Below are positions 12,790 through 23,595 of a stretch of 64,000 bases of DNA, one piece after another (the stretch's first letter is position 1; each line of letters begins with the position of its first letter). A program made the position numbers and the translations under genes. The notes under the pieces were generated by a model. That model was not told the origin of the DNA and searched no databases. It was given only the letters and a program-made list of their open reading frames with translations. Source of the stretch: Capsicum annuum (Eukaryota; Streptophyta; Magnoliopsida; Solanales; Solanaceae); contig NC_061119.1 in assembly GCF_002878395.1 (NCBI RefSeq), positions 11,466,919 through 11,530,918 on the forward strand. The letters are read 5' to 3'.

Positions 12790-13090
12790 GACAATCATGA
12801 GGTTTGCCTAGAAGCAGACACCCTTGAAAGAGTGTGTAATAGCTTACTGATTGAGCGCTCTTGCGCAGAAAATGAATAAGACTAAGCAATCTGTTAAAGC
12901 TATGGGATGTAAAAATACATCGATAGAGAAACATTCTGCCTTAGAGAGAAGCCTCCGCGCGAGCGATGGTGGACGAAGCAAAAGTGAGAATATCGGCTTG
13001 AGTAACGCAAACATTGATGAAAATCCAATACCCCGAAAACCTAAAGGTTCCTCTGCAAGGTTCGCCCACGGAGGGAAAGTCGGGAGCCAT
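12790..13090 (+). pseudogene. Nuclear copy of plastid-type 23S rRNA fragment (NUPT)
   Basis: About 300 bp recognisable as internal 23S rRNA: AGGTTTGCCTAGAAGCAG, GAGCGCTCTTGCGC, CTTAGAGAGAAGCCTCCGCG, TCGGCTTGAGTAACGCAAAC, CCACGGAGGG. The sequence is of the plastid kind; mitochondrial 26S rRNA differs here as I recall it. Differences from the organelle sequence are largely C-to-T and G-to-A (for example AGCTTACTGATTGAGCG), the decay expected of an old nuclear copy. An 87-codon chance ORF crosses it (12851-13114). It is not a functional rRNA gene. Confidence 0.88.
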
Positions 13091-13340
13091 ATTGAGCCCA
13101 AACTATGTGATTGAATAAATCCTCCTGCCGGTCAAGAGCTCCTCTACCTCCCCTTTTTCAAAACTCCGATTCATATTTTTCATAGAAATCTCTTGTCAAG
13201 GAGAGACCAAGACCCCTTTTGCATCATACCTAAGGGATTCCTCGGTTCGGGCCGAAGAAGCAGTGTTACTCAATCATTATCAAACTTACTGCAATCTTTT
13301 CAAGAAAAAGGCAATATCTAACTTCATCCAAAGAGAGGAT
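13091..13340. other. Possible organelle-derived spacer, unconfirmed
   Basis: This stretch is richer in GC than its surroundings. It contains GGATTCCTCGGTTCGGGCCG followed by AAGAAGCAGTG, which reminds me of plant mitochondrial intergenic DNA. If so, the insert would be a composite plastid/mitochondrial segment. This is memory-based only. Confidence 0.3.
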
Positions 13341-13569
13341 CAAACATTGAACATGAAGGAGAAAAGAAATACTAGGTAATTGGTTCTCATTATTACTACA
13401 AAACAATCAGGTCTATAATATTCTTGAACATCTAAATTTACAAAGACTTCTAATATGACAGGGCCCATACTGGAGAGCACTAAAATAAATCAACCATGAT
13501 ACGGAGGATCTAATATAGAATTAAGTTTTTCAAGCCCTCCATCTTAAACAAAACGAAGAACATCGGATC

Positions 13570-16500
13570 TTAGTCTGTGCCTTGCATCGGAACCATCATA
13601 TGCTGACCCTGCAAAACACATCGAGCAATAAATATCAGGTTGTCATAAAAAAGTTCCGGTGGGATCTGAGCAATCAATCGATCAACTGACATTGCTACCA
13701 AATAGCCGTCAAACATAAGCCGACACAAAATTTATGGATTACCCTCATTTTCATCTGTGTTGAATTCTCCAAGGACAGAGAGTCGTCTCTGTAGTCATCC
13801 TAACATGATGGATGTCTTACAAGTTGAGATGACAAACCTCAACAAGACACAAGCTATTAGGTAGAATTTACTCATTAAGCAAAAGGCTTGGTGTTCAAAA
13901 AAAGAATTGGCAGGACACTGAGAGAACATATCATGCTCGACTATCCTTAATTTTTGGCTGAAACTTCCTTACTTGTACTAATTCATCTAACGATCAATGT
14001 TATCAGGCAATCGTACTCCAAAACATGTTAATGAGCCATTTCCACTTCTACCTTAGCACGTCATTGTAGTGGCTCATTAAGATGCTTTTGTTTACGAATT
14101 AATAGAAAGAAGAAAAACAAGGACAGAAGTAGGGACAATCCATGCTAAATGGAAAAACTGGAAAAACATGAAAATTCCAGCAGACATACAAAGAAGTGAG
14201 AATTACTCCCTCTATTCCATTTTATATCATGAATTGACACCCATGATGGGAGGCGGGCCGATGAGGATGAGTTAGGAAGACTGACAAGCTCTAGAAGTAG
14301 GGTGCACGGCAAATCATGTATCAGAAAGGAATAGAAAAGTGAAGTGCATACGTCACATGGGTGAGCTTTTGGGCTCGGTTCGATGATGATGTAGCCCAAG
14401 AGAAGAATCTATGAGGACTGTTAAGCCAAAGCAAATAATATGTGCCATGGTCCTAAATCGAGGTTAATATGACAATCTTTACTTTTTAATTTGTTCCTAA
14501 AAGAATAGCAACTTTCTATACTTTGAAACTTTTTAGCTTTAAATACTTCATTTTACTCTTTATGAAACACACTTGTTTATAGCCATAAAAAAGTCATGGC
14601 ATGTTGACAACCATAAGTCTTGAGGGTACTTTTGATATGTGACCGCTTCTTTCTTTTTTAAACTTTGTACCCAGTCAAACACCTCCATATAATACAATAC
14701 AGAGGGAGTAACAAGCAACTTTCCCCTCCCAGTGCAGATAACCATTATCTATGATAATTTGTTTTCAAACTCAAGCAACAAATGAACAATTATCAAGTTC
14801 TCAATCATCTGATTCACCAATACCCATGTATCGCACAATGTCTTAAAGTTATGGCATATATTTAGGTAGGTAGTAGTATTCAACAAAACTGTACTGCCTG
14901 CACTTAAGTCCACAATGGACTGGACACTTGAATGACACAGCACATGTCCCTCCCTGCTATACCTACCTATGGAGCAAGTCTGACATCACATAAAAAAGCA
15001 GTCCTTTGAGCAATATGTATGATCTAAAGCAGGTAACAAAATGAGGCTCAGCTCCAAAATTGCATGTACTGGTTTTAATAGGAAGAAACAGATATGCAAG
15101 TGCAAAAAGGCTTACCCACGCTTTACATCACCTACGGATTTGCCTCATTTTACTTTTCTTTTTAGTTCTAATAAATTATGCTAATATCGTTTGCAGTTTG
15201 GCAAAATTCCGGGCATCTTTCGTAGTAGTTAAATCACATAAAGGCCCCAGGTCTTGAATGAATATATCCATAACCTCCCCTACTATCCCTCATATAATTT
15301 TATCCATCATTGGATGATTATAATATCATAGCAGGATTACTCATATTTGAACTGAAAAAATGACACTCTCCACCTTACCATCTTTTCATAAGTAGGAGTC
15401 AGAAATAGCATTTGTCACTAATATTTCTCTGCAATAGTTTGCTTAAGGGTCAATTTGGAAAGAACTTGATAAATTGAAAAATCTTAAAAAAATACTCTTC
15501 TTCTTTCAATTACATGCTTTTTTCCCTAACCATGGTGTCCGGACTGAATCTACCAGATATTTCTAATCCCAACAAACACAGATACCGATTAACTTTCTAA
15601 CAAGATTTAAACCGATGAAAAGAAATCACATAGTGTTCTTGTACCTGATGGGTTTTGAATCATGGTTGATCCACCACTTTTGTGGTTAAGACTGAAACAC
15701 TATTTCCCCATATAACAGGTGAAGATTGAGACTTCTATGGATAATAAAGCATTCTTAAAGGATGACATGCAGCAATTAAACTTCATGAAGTACACAGAAA
15801 AAATTACCTGAGAGTTAACATAATTCATTCCTTGCGAGAATGAGCCTTGATGTGCAAGCTGTAACAATATGATGAAGTAGCAGATTAATGGATGTGTACT
15901 TTCAAAAAAAATTCAGTAAGTAATTTGAGACACCAAACAAGACAAAAGAGAGAAAAAGCTGAGCACGAAAGAGTACCTGTGAATTTGGACCAGGTTGCAT
16001 CCCATCTCTTTTAGAAGATCCATCAGCAGCCTTTGCCGTTCCCTTTGAGTCACCCTACCAAATGAATCAGTTGCTCCCACAGCAAAAGAAAAGCAAGCAA
16101 TGGAAATGATAACAAAGACATTATCTTAGACATTCACTTACCTCCATCTGCATAATCCATACGTCCAACAGGTATTCCACCCCAACCACAAAGAAAAATC
16201 CATCAATTTATGTTCCATTGCAAGGGGTCAAGGAGAAAGCTGAATCAGAAACATACTGAACATTACCTCTCTGTACCGAGCAAGATACACCTTGAGTGGT
16301 TCAATATAATCTTCAAATCCAAGAGTTGCCATTGCCCATAGCAAATCGTCACCATTAATTGTCTTTCTTTTCTCCCTCTGGCATTTGTCACTTGCCCTAC
16401 AATTCCATCAGGAAACAAGCAACATTGTCAAGGAAATCAAAGCCATTAAAAGTATAAATCTCTCCACAAAAAAAAACGAAGAAATGGGAAAAAAACATGA

Positions 16501-17711
16501 GTGAAGATCTCCAAAATCTTAAAAATTGCATTCACTAAACAAAGATGGGAGTCGTCGTGTAACAGGACAATACTAATTAAAATACTCCCTCCATTTCAAT
16601 TTGTTTGTTTTACTTTCCTTTTTAGTTCGTTCCCAAAGAAGTGTCTTTTTCCTTGGCAACTCTTTGATTTCAACTTTCCACGTGGCATGTTTAAAAGTAC
16701 AAGATTAAAAGACACTTTGGTATATTCCACTTATCTTTAGTTTAAAACCATAAGATTCAAAATTCTCTTTTATTTTCTTAAACTCTATGTCAAGTCATAA
16801 CCAGACAATCAAATTGAAACTAAGGAGTTCAACAAAGCTAGCATGTTTACCAAAAATAAAAGGATACACTCTAAATGATAACACGAACCCAATAGTCACC
16901 GGGAAGGGAAATGCATAATAATAAATCAACCAAATACATAGTAGACAAAAAAGATAAGACTTTAAACACAGCCAGCAGCATTTATGAATCAAAATTCAAC
17001 CAACTACAACTCAATACCAAACTAATTTGGTTTTACCTTTCCTATCATAAAAAATTTACCAAACTAATTTGGGGCATTAAATCCATTCCAACACATGATA
17101 GAACATTAAAAAAAGGGCAGCCTGCTGCACTTAGGCCGGACCACAAGGGTCTATCTATGCAGCCTTATCTTGCATTTGTGCAATAGGATGTTTTCACAGC
17201 TCAAACCCGTGAACTCTTGGTCACACGGCAGCAACTTTACCAATTACCCAAGGCTCCCCCTTGAAAAAAAAAAAATTTAGAATTTAAACACAGCCAACAG
17301 CATTTATGAATCAAAATTCAACCAACTACAGCTCAATACCAAACTAATTAGCATACATGCTATACGAATCAGTAATCATTAAATCCATTCTAATACTCAA
17401 ATAATTCATCTTTTCTGACATCTTAAGATTCTTCAACACCAGTAAAAGGACAAGAGAAATTGAAAAACGTACTCGCTGGTGATGAAACTAATGAACTCAG
17501 AGACACATTCCTGAACAGTCTCCTTAGCATCCTTAGCAATTTTTCCATTAGCAGGGAGTGCCTTCTTCATGATTCGACTAATGTTAGCAATTGGTAGAAA
17601 CCTGTCCTGTTCACGTACATTAGACCTAGGACTCTGGTCCCCACCACTCTCATGACTACCACCTCCATTCGGACTTGCCGGTGACCTAGATGAACCGTGA
17701 CCATCCGCCAT
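13570..17711 (-). CDS. NF-YB: NF-YB transcription factor subunit (CCAAT-binding), 180 aa
   Basis: Histone-fold subunit B of the nuclear NF-Y complex; it dimerises with NF-YC and recruits NF-YA or CO-type proteins to DNA (family knowledge). Minus-strand exons: 17711-17473, 16396-16267, 16147-16142, 16054-15977, 15858-15808, 13608-13570, all GT/AG and in phase. The N terminus is Ser/Gly-rich. The core runs from residue 33 ([16 protein letters not shown]) through [17 protein letters not shown] and [20 protein letters not shown] to about 123. The tail ends [11 protein letters not shown], as in the NF-YB8/NF-YB10 group. Exon 3 is only 6 nt (Met124-Glu125). The last intron is 2.2 kb and holds a Stowaway MITE. 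The ATG at 17711 is the first in frame with the conserved start. The gene looks intact. Confidence 0.95.
14206..14708. mobile_element. Stowaway-like MITE in last NF-YB intron
   Basis: Left end CTCCCTCTATTCCAT and right end ACAGAGGGAG are the Stowaway consensus, flanked by TA at 14204-14205 and 14709-14710. At 503 bp it is longer than usual. About 14226-14440 is unlike the rest and may be a nested insert. Confidence 0.7.
16142..16147 (-). other. NF-YB: 6-nt microexon of NF-YB (Met-Glu)
   Basis: On the minus strand TATGCAG precedes and GTAAGTG follows the six bases ATGGAG. Without it the flanking exons would still join in frame but would lack the Met-Glu that follows RYRE in the family. Both splice sites are strong. 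Confidence 0.88.
16585..16827. mobile_element. Stowaway-like MITE in NF-YB intron 1
   Basis: Left end CTCCCTCCATTTCAATTTG; the right end, reverse-complemented, reads CTCCTTAGTTTCAATTTGAT. TA precedes the left end (16583-16584), while the right flank is TT, so the target duplication has decayed. Confidence 0.65.
16961..17349. repeat. 67-bp direct repeats flanking the Au SINE
   Basis: 16961-17027 and 17283-17349 match with two differences by eye; both begin TTTAAACACAGCC and end CCAAACTAATT. They are too long and too far from the SINE ends to be its target duplication. Confidence 0.88.
17115..17262 (+). mobile_element. Au-type SINE, internally shortened
   Basis: Starts GGGCAGCCTGCTGCAC, continues GGCCGGACCACAAGGGTCTA and GCAGCCTTATCTTGC, has the B-box-like GCTCAAACCCGTGA, and ends TTACCCAAGGCTCCCCCTT, the Au SINE layout. 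The section between CTGCAC and GGCCGG is shorter than I recall for the family. It lies in NF-YB intron 1. Confidence 0.8.
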
Positions 17712-19260
17712 ACCTTAAACAAACAAAAACCCACAAAGAAAAACAGTAAGATAAAGAACGAAAAGTAGAAAAAAAAACCTGAATTGATTTCTTCCATTGA
17801 AATTGTAATTATTTATATATGGTTTCTGCCTGGACCAACTTAAACAAACAAAAAACACAAAAGACACAGTGAGATGAAGCACAAACAGTAGAAAAAAAAA
17901 AAACTAATTTTCATTTCTGACTTGACCATCTGTCATACCTTAAACAAACAAAAAACACAGTAAGACGAAGTAAAAACAATAGGAAAAAAAAAACAGTAAT
18001 TTTGATTTCTGACTTGTGGTCATCCACCATACCTTAAAAAAACAAAAAGCACTGTAAAATGAAGCACAAAAAGTAGAAAAAACCCTTAAACAAACAGAAA
18101 CCCATCAAAAAACACAATAACATGAACAACAAAAAACAGAAAAAAAGACCCAAATTTTGATTTCTGCCATTAAAAAATTGGAACTTTTCGTATATAATTT
18201 TTCTTGACCATCCACCATTACTTAAAACAAAACAAAAACACAATAACATGAAGCACAACAAGTAGAAAATTGTATATTTTTTATACACGATTTCTGCCAT
18301 TGAAAAGTTGTATCTTTTATACATGATTTCTGACTTGACCTTAAATAATCAAAAACCCATCGAAAATCACAGTAAAATGAACCACAAAAAGTAGAAAAAA
18401 AAAAAAAAGAAATTCTGATTTTTGCCATTGAAAAATTATATCTTTTATACATGATTTCTGCCTCGACCTAAAACAATCAAAAACCCATCAAAAAACACAG
18501 TAAAATGAACCACAAAAAGTAGGGGGGGAAATGCTGATTTCTGCCATTGAAAAATTGTATTTTTTTCATATATGATTTCTGCCTTGACCATCCACCATTC
18601 CTTAAACAAACAAAAACCCCAAAAAATTAAAAAACACAATAACATGAACAACAAAAAAACACTCCTAATTTCTTCCATAAAAATTGTACATTTTTTTACA
18701 TATCATTTCTGCCTTGACCTTAACCAAACAAAAAACCATTAAAAACACATTTAAGATCAAATACAATTTTTTTACAAAAAAAAATACTAAAAGTTGTATC
18801 TTTTATACATGATTGCTCTGCCCTTTTTTTCAAAACTGTTCTTTTCTATATGATTTAGCCTTGACCTTAAACAAACAAAACACACAAAAAAAATCTACAA
18901 AAATTATTCTTTTTTACATGATTTTGCCTTGATTTTAAACAAACAAAAACCCACCAAAAAAAAATACAATAACATGAACAACAATAAATAGAAAAAAAAA
19001 AAAACTACTTCTAATTTCTTCCATAAAAAATCGTACGTTTTTTTATATATCATTTCTTCCTTGAACTCAACCAAACACAAACGGGAGCTTTAATCCACTG
19101 GGCTGCCCTTTTTTTTTTCTCAAAATTATTATTTTTTATATGATTTTGCCTTGACCTTAAACAAACAAAAACCCACAAAAAAAAAAATAGAACAACATGA
19201 AATTGCTATTTTTTATATGATTTTGCCTTGACCTTAAACAAAGAAACCCTAATTCATCCA
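17697..19260 (-). repeat. About 15 decayed tandem copies of the NF-YB start/acceptor region
   Basis: A unit of roughly 70-145 bp recurs with start points near 17697, 17833, 17923, 18015, 18083, 18205, 18337, 18465, 18587, 18716, 18861, 18931, 19064, 19151 and 19230. On the minus strand each unit carries TTTTTGTTTGTTTAAGG, and at 17923, 18015, 18205 and 18587 also an ATG(A/G)-GATGGTC-like copy of the real start at 17711. Unit bodies share CAAAAAGTAGAAAAA and TGCCATTGAAAAATTGTA. The array occupies the probable 5' UTR intron of NF-YB. Confidence 0.85.
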
Positions 19261-19490
19261 TTGTAGAGAGAGAAAGTTAGAGAGAGAAAGGAGGGAAATT
19301 TTGAAGAAAAAAAAAAAAGGAAGAAATAAATTAATGAACCTGGGAAATAGTAAAAATGGGCGCGAGAAGAAGGGATTGGAGAAGGGAAAGATCGTACGCT
19401 GGAGAAGAAAGGGAGACGACTCTGATGAGCTGAGCTTTTCTTTTTTCCCCTATCAACACCGTTCGTTTTTCTTTTTATACTAACATGATA
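17714..19490 (-). promoter_or_regulatory. NF-YB: Probable NF-YB promoter, 5' UTR exon and leader intron
   Basis: A TATA box TATAAAAAG reads on the minus strand at 19479-19471. About 30 bp downstream would be the transcript start. A likely donor CAG|GTTCAT ends a non-coding exon at 19340, and a likely acceptor TTTGTTTAAG lies at 17714, two bases before the ATG. The model rests on sequence only; transcript data would decide it. Confidence 0.5.
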
Positions 19491-19699
19491 TCAAAATTCA
19501 TTATACTAATAATTAATTAATATAGCAGTAGTTGTTAATGTAAATAAATGTGAAATAAAGGAAAAAAATTTCCCTTCTGTTCTTTTCCGCGTGTATTTGG
19601 ATTCTTCTACATTTATGTGTCCTTTGGTGAGTGGGTGGGTGGTGGGGCCCATTTGGGTCCCTTTCGTCTGGGTGGTTTAAAATTTGAACCATTTGTTTG

Positions 19700-20490
19700 G
19701 GTCTTTTTTTTTGTTTTAGGGTGGCTAAAAATCGAATCGTATTTTATTTGAATGTCGTTTTATTTAGGATAATTTACAATCAAATCATATTTCATTTGAG
19801 TTTTTTTTCATCTACGGTGATTTAAATCGAATCATATCCCAATTGGGTTTTTCTTTCGTCTAGGGCGGTTTAAAATTAAGTTGTATCCTATTTGAATTCT
19901 TCTACATTTGTGTGTTCTTTGGTGGGTGGGTTCCATTTGGGTCTCATTTCGTTTAGGGCGGTTTAAAATTGTATAGTTCGTTTCTTTTGTCTAAGATGAT
20001 TTAAAATCGAATCGTATTCTATTTGAGTCTCTTTTCATCTAGGATGGTTTAAAATCGAATCGTATTCTATTTGAATCTCCTTTTGTATATGCGCAGTTTA
20101 AAATTGAATCGTATTCTATTTAGGTCTCTTTTCGTCCAGGGCGATTTAAAATTGAAGTGTATCCCATTTGAGTCTCCTTTGATCTAGGATAGTTTAAAAT
20201 TGAATTGGATCCCAACTGGGTCTTCTTTCGTCTATGGCGGTTTAAAATCGAATCGTATTTGGTTTGGATCTCCTTTCGTCTAGGGTGGTTTACAATCGAA
20301 TTGGATCCCATTTGAGTCTTCTTTGATTTAGGGAGGGTTAAAGTTGAATTGTATCCAATTGGATTTTCTTTCATTTGTGGCGGTTTAAAAACGAATCGCA
20401 TCTCATTTGGATCTTCTTTCATCTAGAGTGTGAAATCGAATCGTATCTTATTTAGGTCTTCTTTCGTCTAGGGCGATTTAAAGTTGAACC
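19700..20490. repeat. 48-bp minisatellite
   Basis: The motif TTTAAAATCGAATCGTATTC recurs; six consecutive spacings measured from 20048 to 20337 are 49, 48, 48, 48, 48 and 48 bp. Each unit also has TTTGAGTCTCCTTTCGTCTA. Because 48 is a multiple of three, a 100-codon minus-strand ORF (20120-20422) made of 16-residue repeats is open by construction. About 16 units in all, the leftmost more diverged. Confidence 0.9.
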
Positions 20491-21385
20491 GTAATTATTC
20501 AGTCACAAAATTAATTTATTGATATTGGACTTATCAAATTTGATTTTTTAAGAGACAATAGGAATTGCTATGGAGCGGGACATCGGTAAGAAGCCTTGAG
20601 GTACATGTGTGGAGTTTAATCACCGACGTTTATGTCTAAATGTTTGATTGCATGTCTTAAGCACGTCTAAAGTCTAACGTCCACGACTCGTCTAACTGAT
20701 CCTATACAAATTATATACTAGTAATAAATTTCTTCATTAATATTGTGTCATTCGATAATCGTTCAGTAATTGCTAACCTGATAACTGATTGATTGGTACC
20801 TTACAATTGATTAGCGGAAATCTCTATATGGGCGGGTGGGTGATCCCATTTGTGTCTCCTTTTGTCTAGTTGAAAATCGAATAGTAACTGATAATTTAAT
20901 CGTAATTATAAAAATCACTTATTACTTGAGTTATAAAATTAATGTTGACAAATATAGTAGAACTTTATGATTAATATTTTATTAATGCAATGACATGTAC
21001 TCAATTCCTTATATATTTGGATTTTTCTAGATTTGTGTTTTTTGATGGGTGGGTGGCCTCATTTAGGTCTCCATTCGTTTGGAAATTTAAAAATTAAATC
21101 GTAATCAATAATGTAAGCTAAAACTAACTTATTGATATTGATTTATTGAATTCAGTATTTTCAAAAGATAGCTCCGGAATTTATCTCGAAGTTTGCTCTG
21201 GAGCGGGGTAGCAGCAAAACGCCCAAGGCACAAGTGTGAGCCTTAGTAAATATGAGGTTTACATTTTAAGCATCCACATATGTGGTTTAAACATGTCTAG
21301 TGTTCAATGCTCACATCTCGTCTAACCGATCTTACTCAAATTACATGTCAAATTTCTTACTTAACATTGTTGATAATTCTTTAAC
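20480..21385. repeat. Two diverged copies of a roughly 300-bp repeat
   Basis: About 20480-20780 and 21080-21380 share the order TTATTGATATTG, GGAGCGGG, AAGGCACAAGTGTG-like, TAAGCATCCAC-like, and TCGTCTAACYGATC. Between them, and at 19612, 19912 and 20830, is the phrase TGGGTGGGT followed by CCATTTGGGTCTC-like sequence, so the block 19.6-21.4 kb has higher-order repetition. Family unknown. Confidence 0.6.
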
Positions 21386-22700
21386 AAATGAATGATGCTT
21401 AGTAGTTTTTCTTCTTCTTCTCATTTATAGAATAAAAAAATTGAGAATAACTGAAATAAAAAGTCGTATTATTATATATTTACTATTTAAGAATATCGAG
21501 AGGGTGAATATTACTTGGCATTTCTTTTGAAAATGCATGCCCTAAGTTTACATCTTCATATTTTTAACATATATCTCAATATTATTATATTTTATTATTT
21601 TGCGGACTTATTTCGCCATATGAAGTTATCAAATTAATTTTACTTCTTAATCATGAAGCACAACCACTCGATTAAATAAACAGATAGTTGTTTGTATTTG
21701 GAATGATTTAGTTTAAAATTATAAAAATTGATAATTTTATACACATAACATATTAATCTTAATAAATAATTCTAAATACTTAATTACTTTTTGATAATAA
21801 ATTTCTTTATTTCTAATAAGCTAGAGAACTTTACTCCTTAAGCTCATTTTTTAATCCAACAAATCAAATATCTACTACTTAAACAAATCAAATAATCCGG
21901 TTACTATTTAATTTCTATGTCATACTCTCGTTATTATAATTCAAATATAACTTGTTACCAATCAAGCGATCTTTAAGCGAACATTATCTTGATAATTTTA
22001 AGGTTTTCCATAATATTTGAGAAATATTTCAGAGTTATTCAAAGCAAATGAGCTACAACCACGAGAAACAAATATATATTTTGGGACAATATTTTTGAAA
22101 ACTAAATTTTTGTAAAATTGTGTGGGAATTACTTTTAAGAAAAATGTTTTCACGATTCGAGCCGAGGCCCTGACCGCAACGGGCATTCCGAATCACGAAG
22201 GTCTGAGAGACCCCTTAGCATCTATAATCTATAATATATATATATACACACACATATATGTATGTTTAGGTGTACGCGCCTCGCGCGTGTACCTCACTTT
22301 ATTGAGTTCAAATTTTATACTAAATAAGATATTTGTTTAAATAATAAAGATGAATACAATAATTAAATTCACCATCTTTTGGAGAATTTATTTAATTAAA
22401 CCTAATCTTTAACAAAAAAAATTCTCAAAGCAACTGAATCAAGTTAGATGAATATCAATCATATTTTTTGAATAAGTAAACTAATTTCTTCTCTAGTTTA
22501 ACGTACATTTCAATATTTATAGAAGTATCTCCTTAATAAAGTCCTACTTTAGGAGTATTTTTCTAACTTATTTTAGAAGCATTTTTCTAATTGATTGTAC
22601 AAAGAAAAATATTAAATGATTCTCCTTCCATATATTTTTGGAGTCCCATAAATTTTAGGAGTCTAGTTAATATAATAAAAATAATTAAATAGTAAATTGA
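21386..22700. other. AT-rich spacer, no gene seen
   Basis: No coding signal. At 22273-22291 there is a perfect 8-bp-stem hairpin, GTACGCGC-CTC-GCGCGTAC, GC-rich in an AT-rich context, which could be a transposon end. The (TA)n/(CA)n run just before it is simple repeat. Confidence 0.45.
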
Positions 22701-22701
22701 A

Positions 22702-22920
22702 GAAAATAGTGAAAAGATAATTTTGTCTAAAGGATAGCGTTATAATGAAGGACAAAAAGTTCAAATCACTTTCTAAGTGTCGTCACCTTTAATATTTTAT
22801 AGATATAGATTATAGATATATAATATTAAAAGTGTGAAAGGCCTTAGAAATATCGTTTGAACTTTTTACCCTTCATTAAAAGTCTTTGTTTTAGACAACA
22901 TCGTCTTTTTACTATTTTTT
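22702..22920. repeat. Imperfect palindrome of about 219 bp
   Basis: The left arm (GAAAATAGTGAAAAGATAA, TTTTGTCTAAAG, TAATGAAGGACAAAAAGTTC) pairs with the reverse complement of the right arm (AAAAATAGTAAAAAGACG, TTGTCTAAAAC, TAATGAAGGGTAAAAAGTTC). The centre is the AT run TATAGATATAGATTATAGAT near 22800. Immediately right, a 64-bp unit is tandemly duplicated (about 22922-23045). Confidence 0.8.
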
Positions 22921-23564
22921 TCTAATATTTAAGAGTTGAAAACTAATTAAATATATTTATGGTAAAATCTTTCACTATTTTTTTCCTAATATTTAAGAAT
23001 TGAAAATTAATTAAATATATTTATGGTAAAATCTTTCCTTATTAGAAGTCGTCATAATTAATGACAACTATTATTCGTTTCATTAATTTTAAAATTCTAA
23101 ATCACCTAAATTTGATTTAAAGATGATTTGAAAAATCTAGAAATAAATATAAAAGCGTTAAAATAAAATAAAAATTAAGAATTATCAAAATTTTAAAAGT
23201 TTTAAGTATGAAATAAGAATTTAATCTATGAATTTGTAGAGATTTGACTTTAAAAACAAGGAAGAATTTTAAATATAGAAACAAAAAAGAAAAATAACCG
23301 TACCACAAACATGATTCAAATTGATGCGTCTCTCTTAGCCTCTGGCTACAAGGGAAAGAGGTACTGCATGACAAACGTAAAAGTGATGATACAAAAATAT
23401 ACATGCGCTTACATTAAAAAATACATTTATGTTTACATTAATATGTTTATGTTTACATTATTATATTAAAGTATGAAGAATTTCTAAAAAGTGAATTAAA
23501 TTTTTACACATTATTAAAAATCTTTGCACTAGATAAAATTATTTAATTTTAAATAATCAAACGC

Positions 23565-23595
23565 TACACGTGCGTGACATGTGCGGATAAACTAA
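23565..23595 (+). mobile_element. Helitron-like 3' terminus
   Basis: CACGTGCGTGACATGTG can form a short hairpin and is followed by CGGATAAACTAAT; CTAA before T fits the Helitron CTRR|T rule. No paired 5' TC end was fixed, so boundaries are unknown. Confidence 0.45.

Noticed and set aside
12851..13114. 87-codon plus-strand ORF
   Set aside because: It lies across the decayed 23S rRNA fragment; the open frame is by chance.
18034..18678. Several minus-strand ORFs sharing FSMAEI/FSMAKI-like peptides
   Set aside because: They are translations of the NF-YB leader repeat array, with long Phe/Leu runs from T-rich DNA.
17697..19260. CRISPR-like array
   Set aside because: Unit length varies, repeats are diverged, spacers are not unique, and the organism is a plant.
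20120..20422. 100-codon minus-strand repeat protein
   Set aside because: It is a by-product of the 48-bp period; the peptide varies at most positions between units and has no start context or neighbours.
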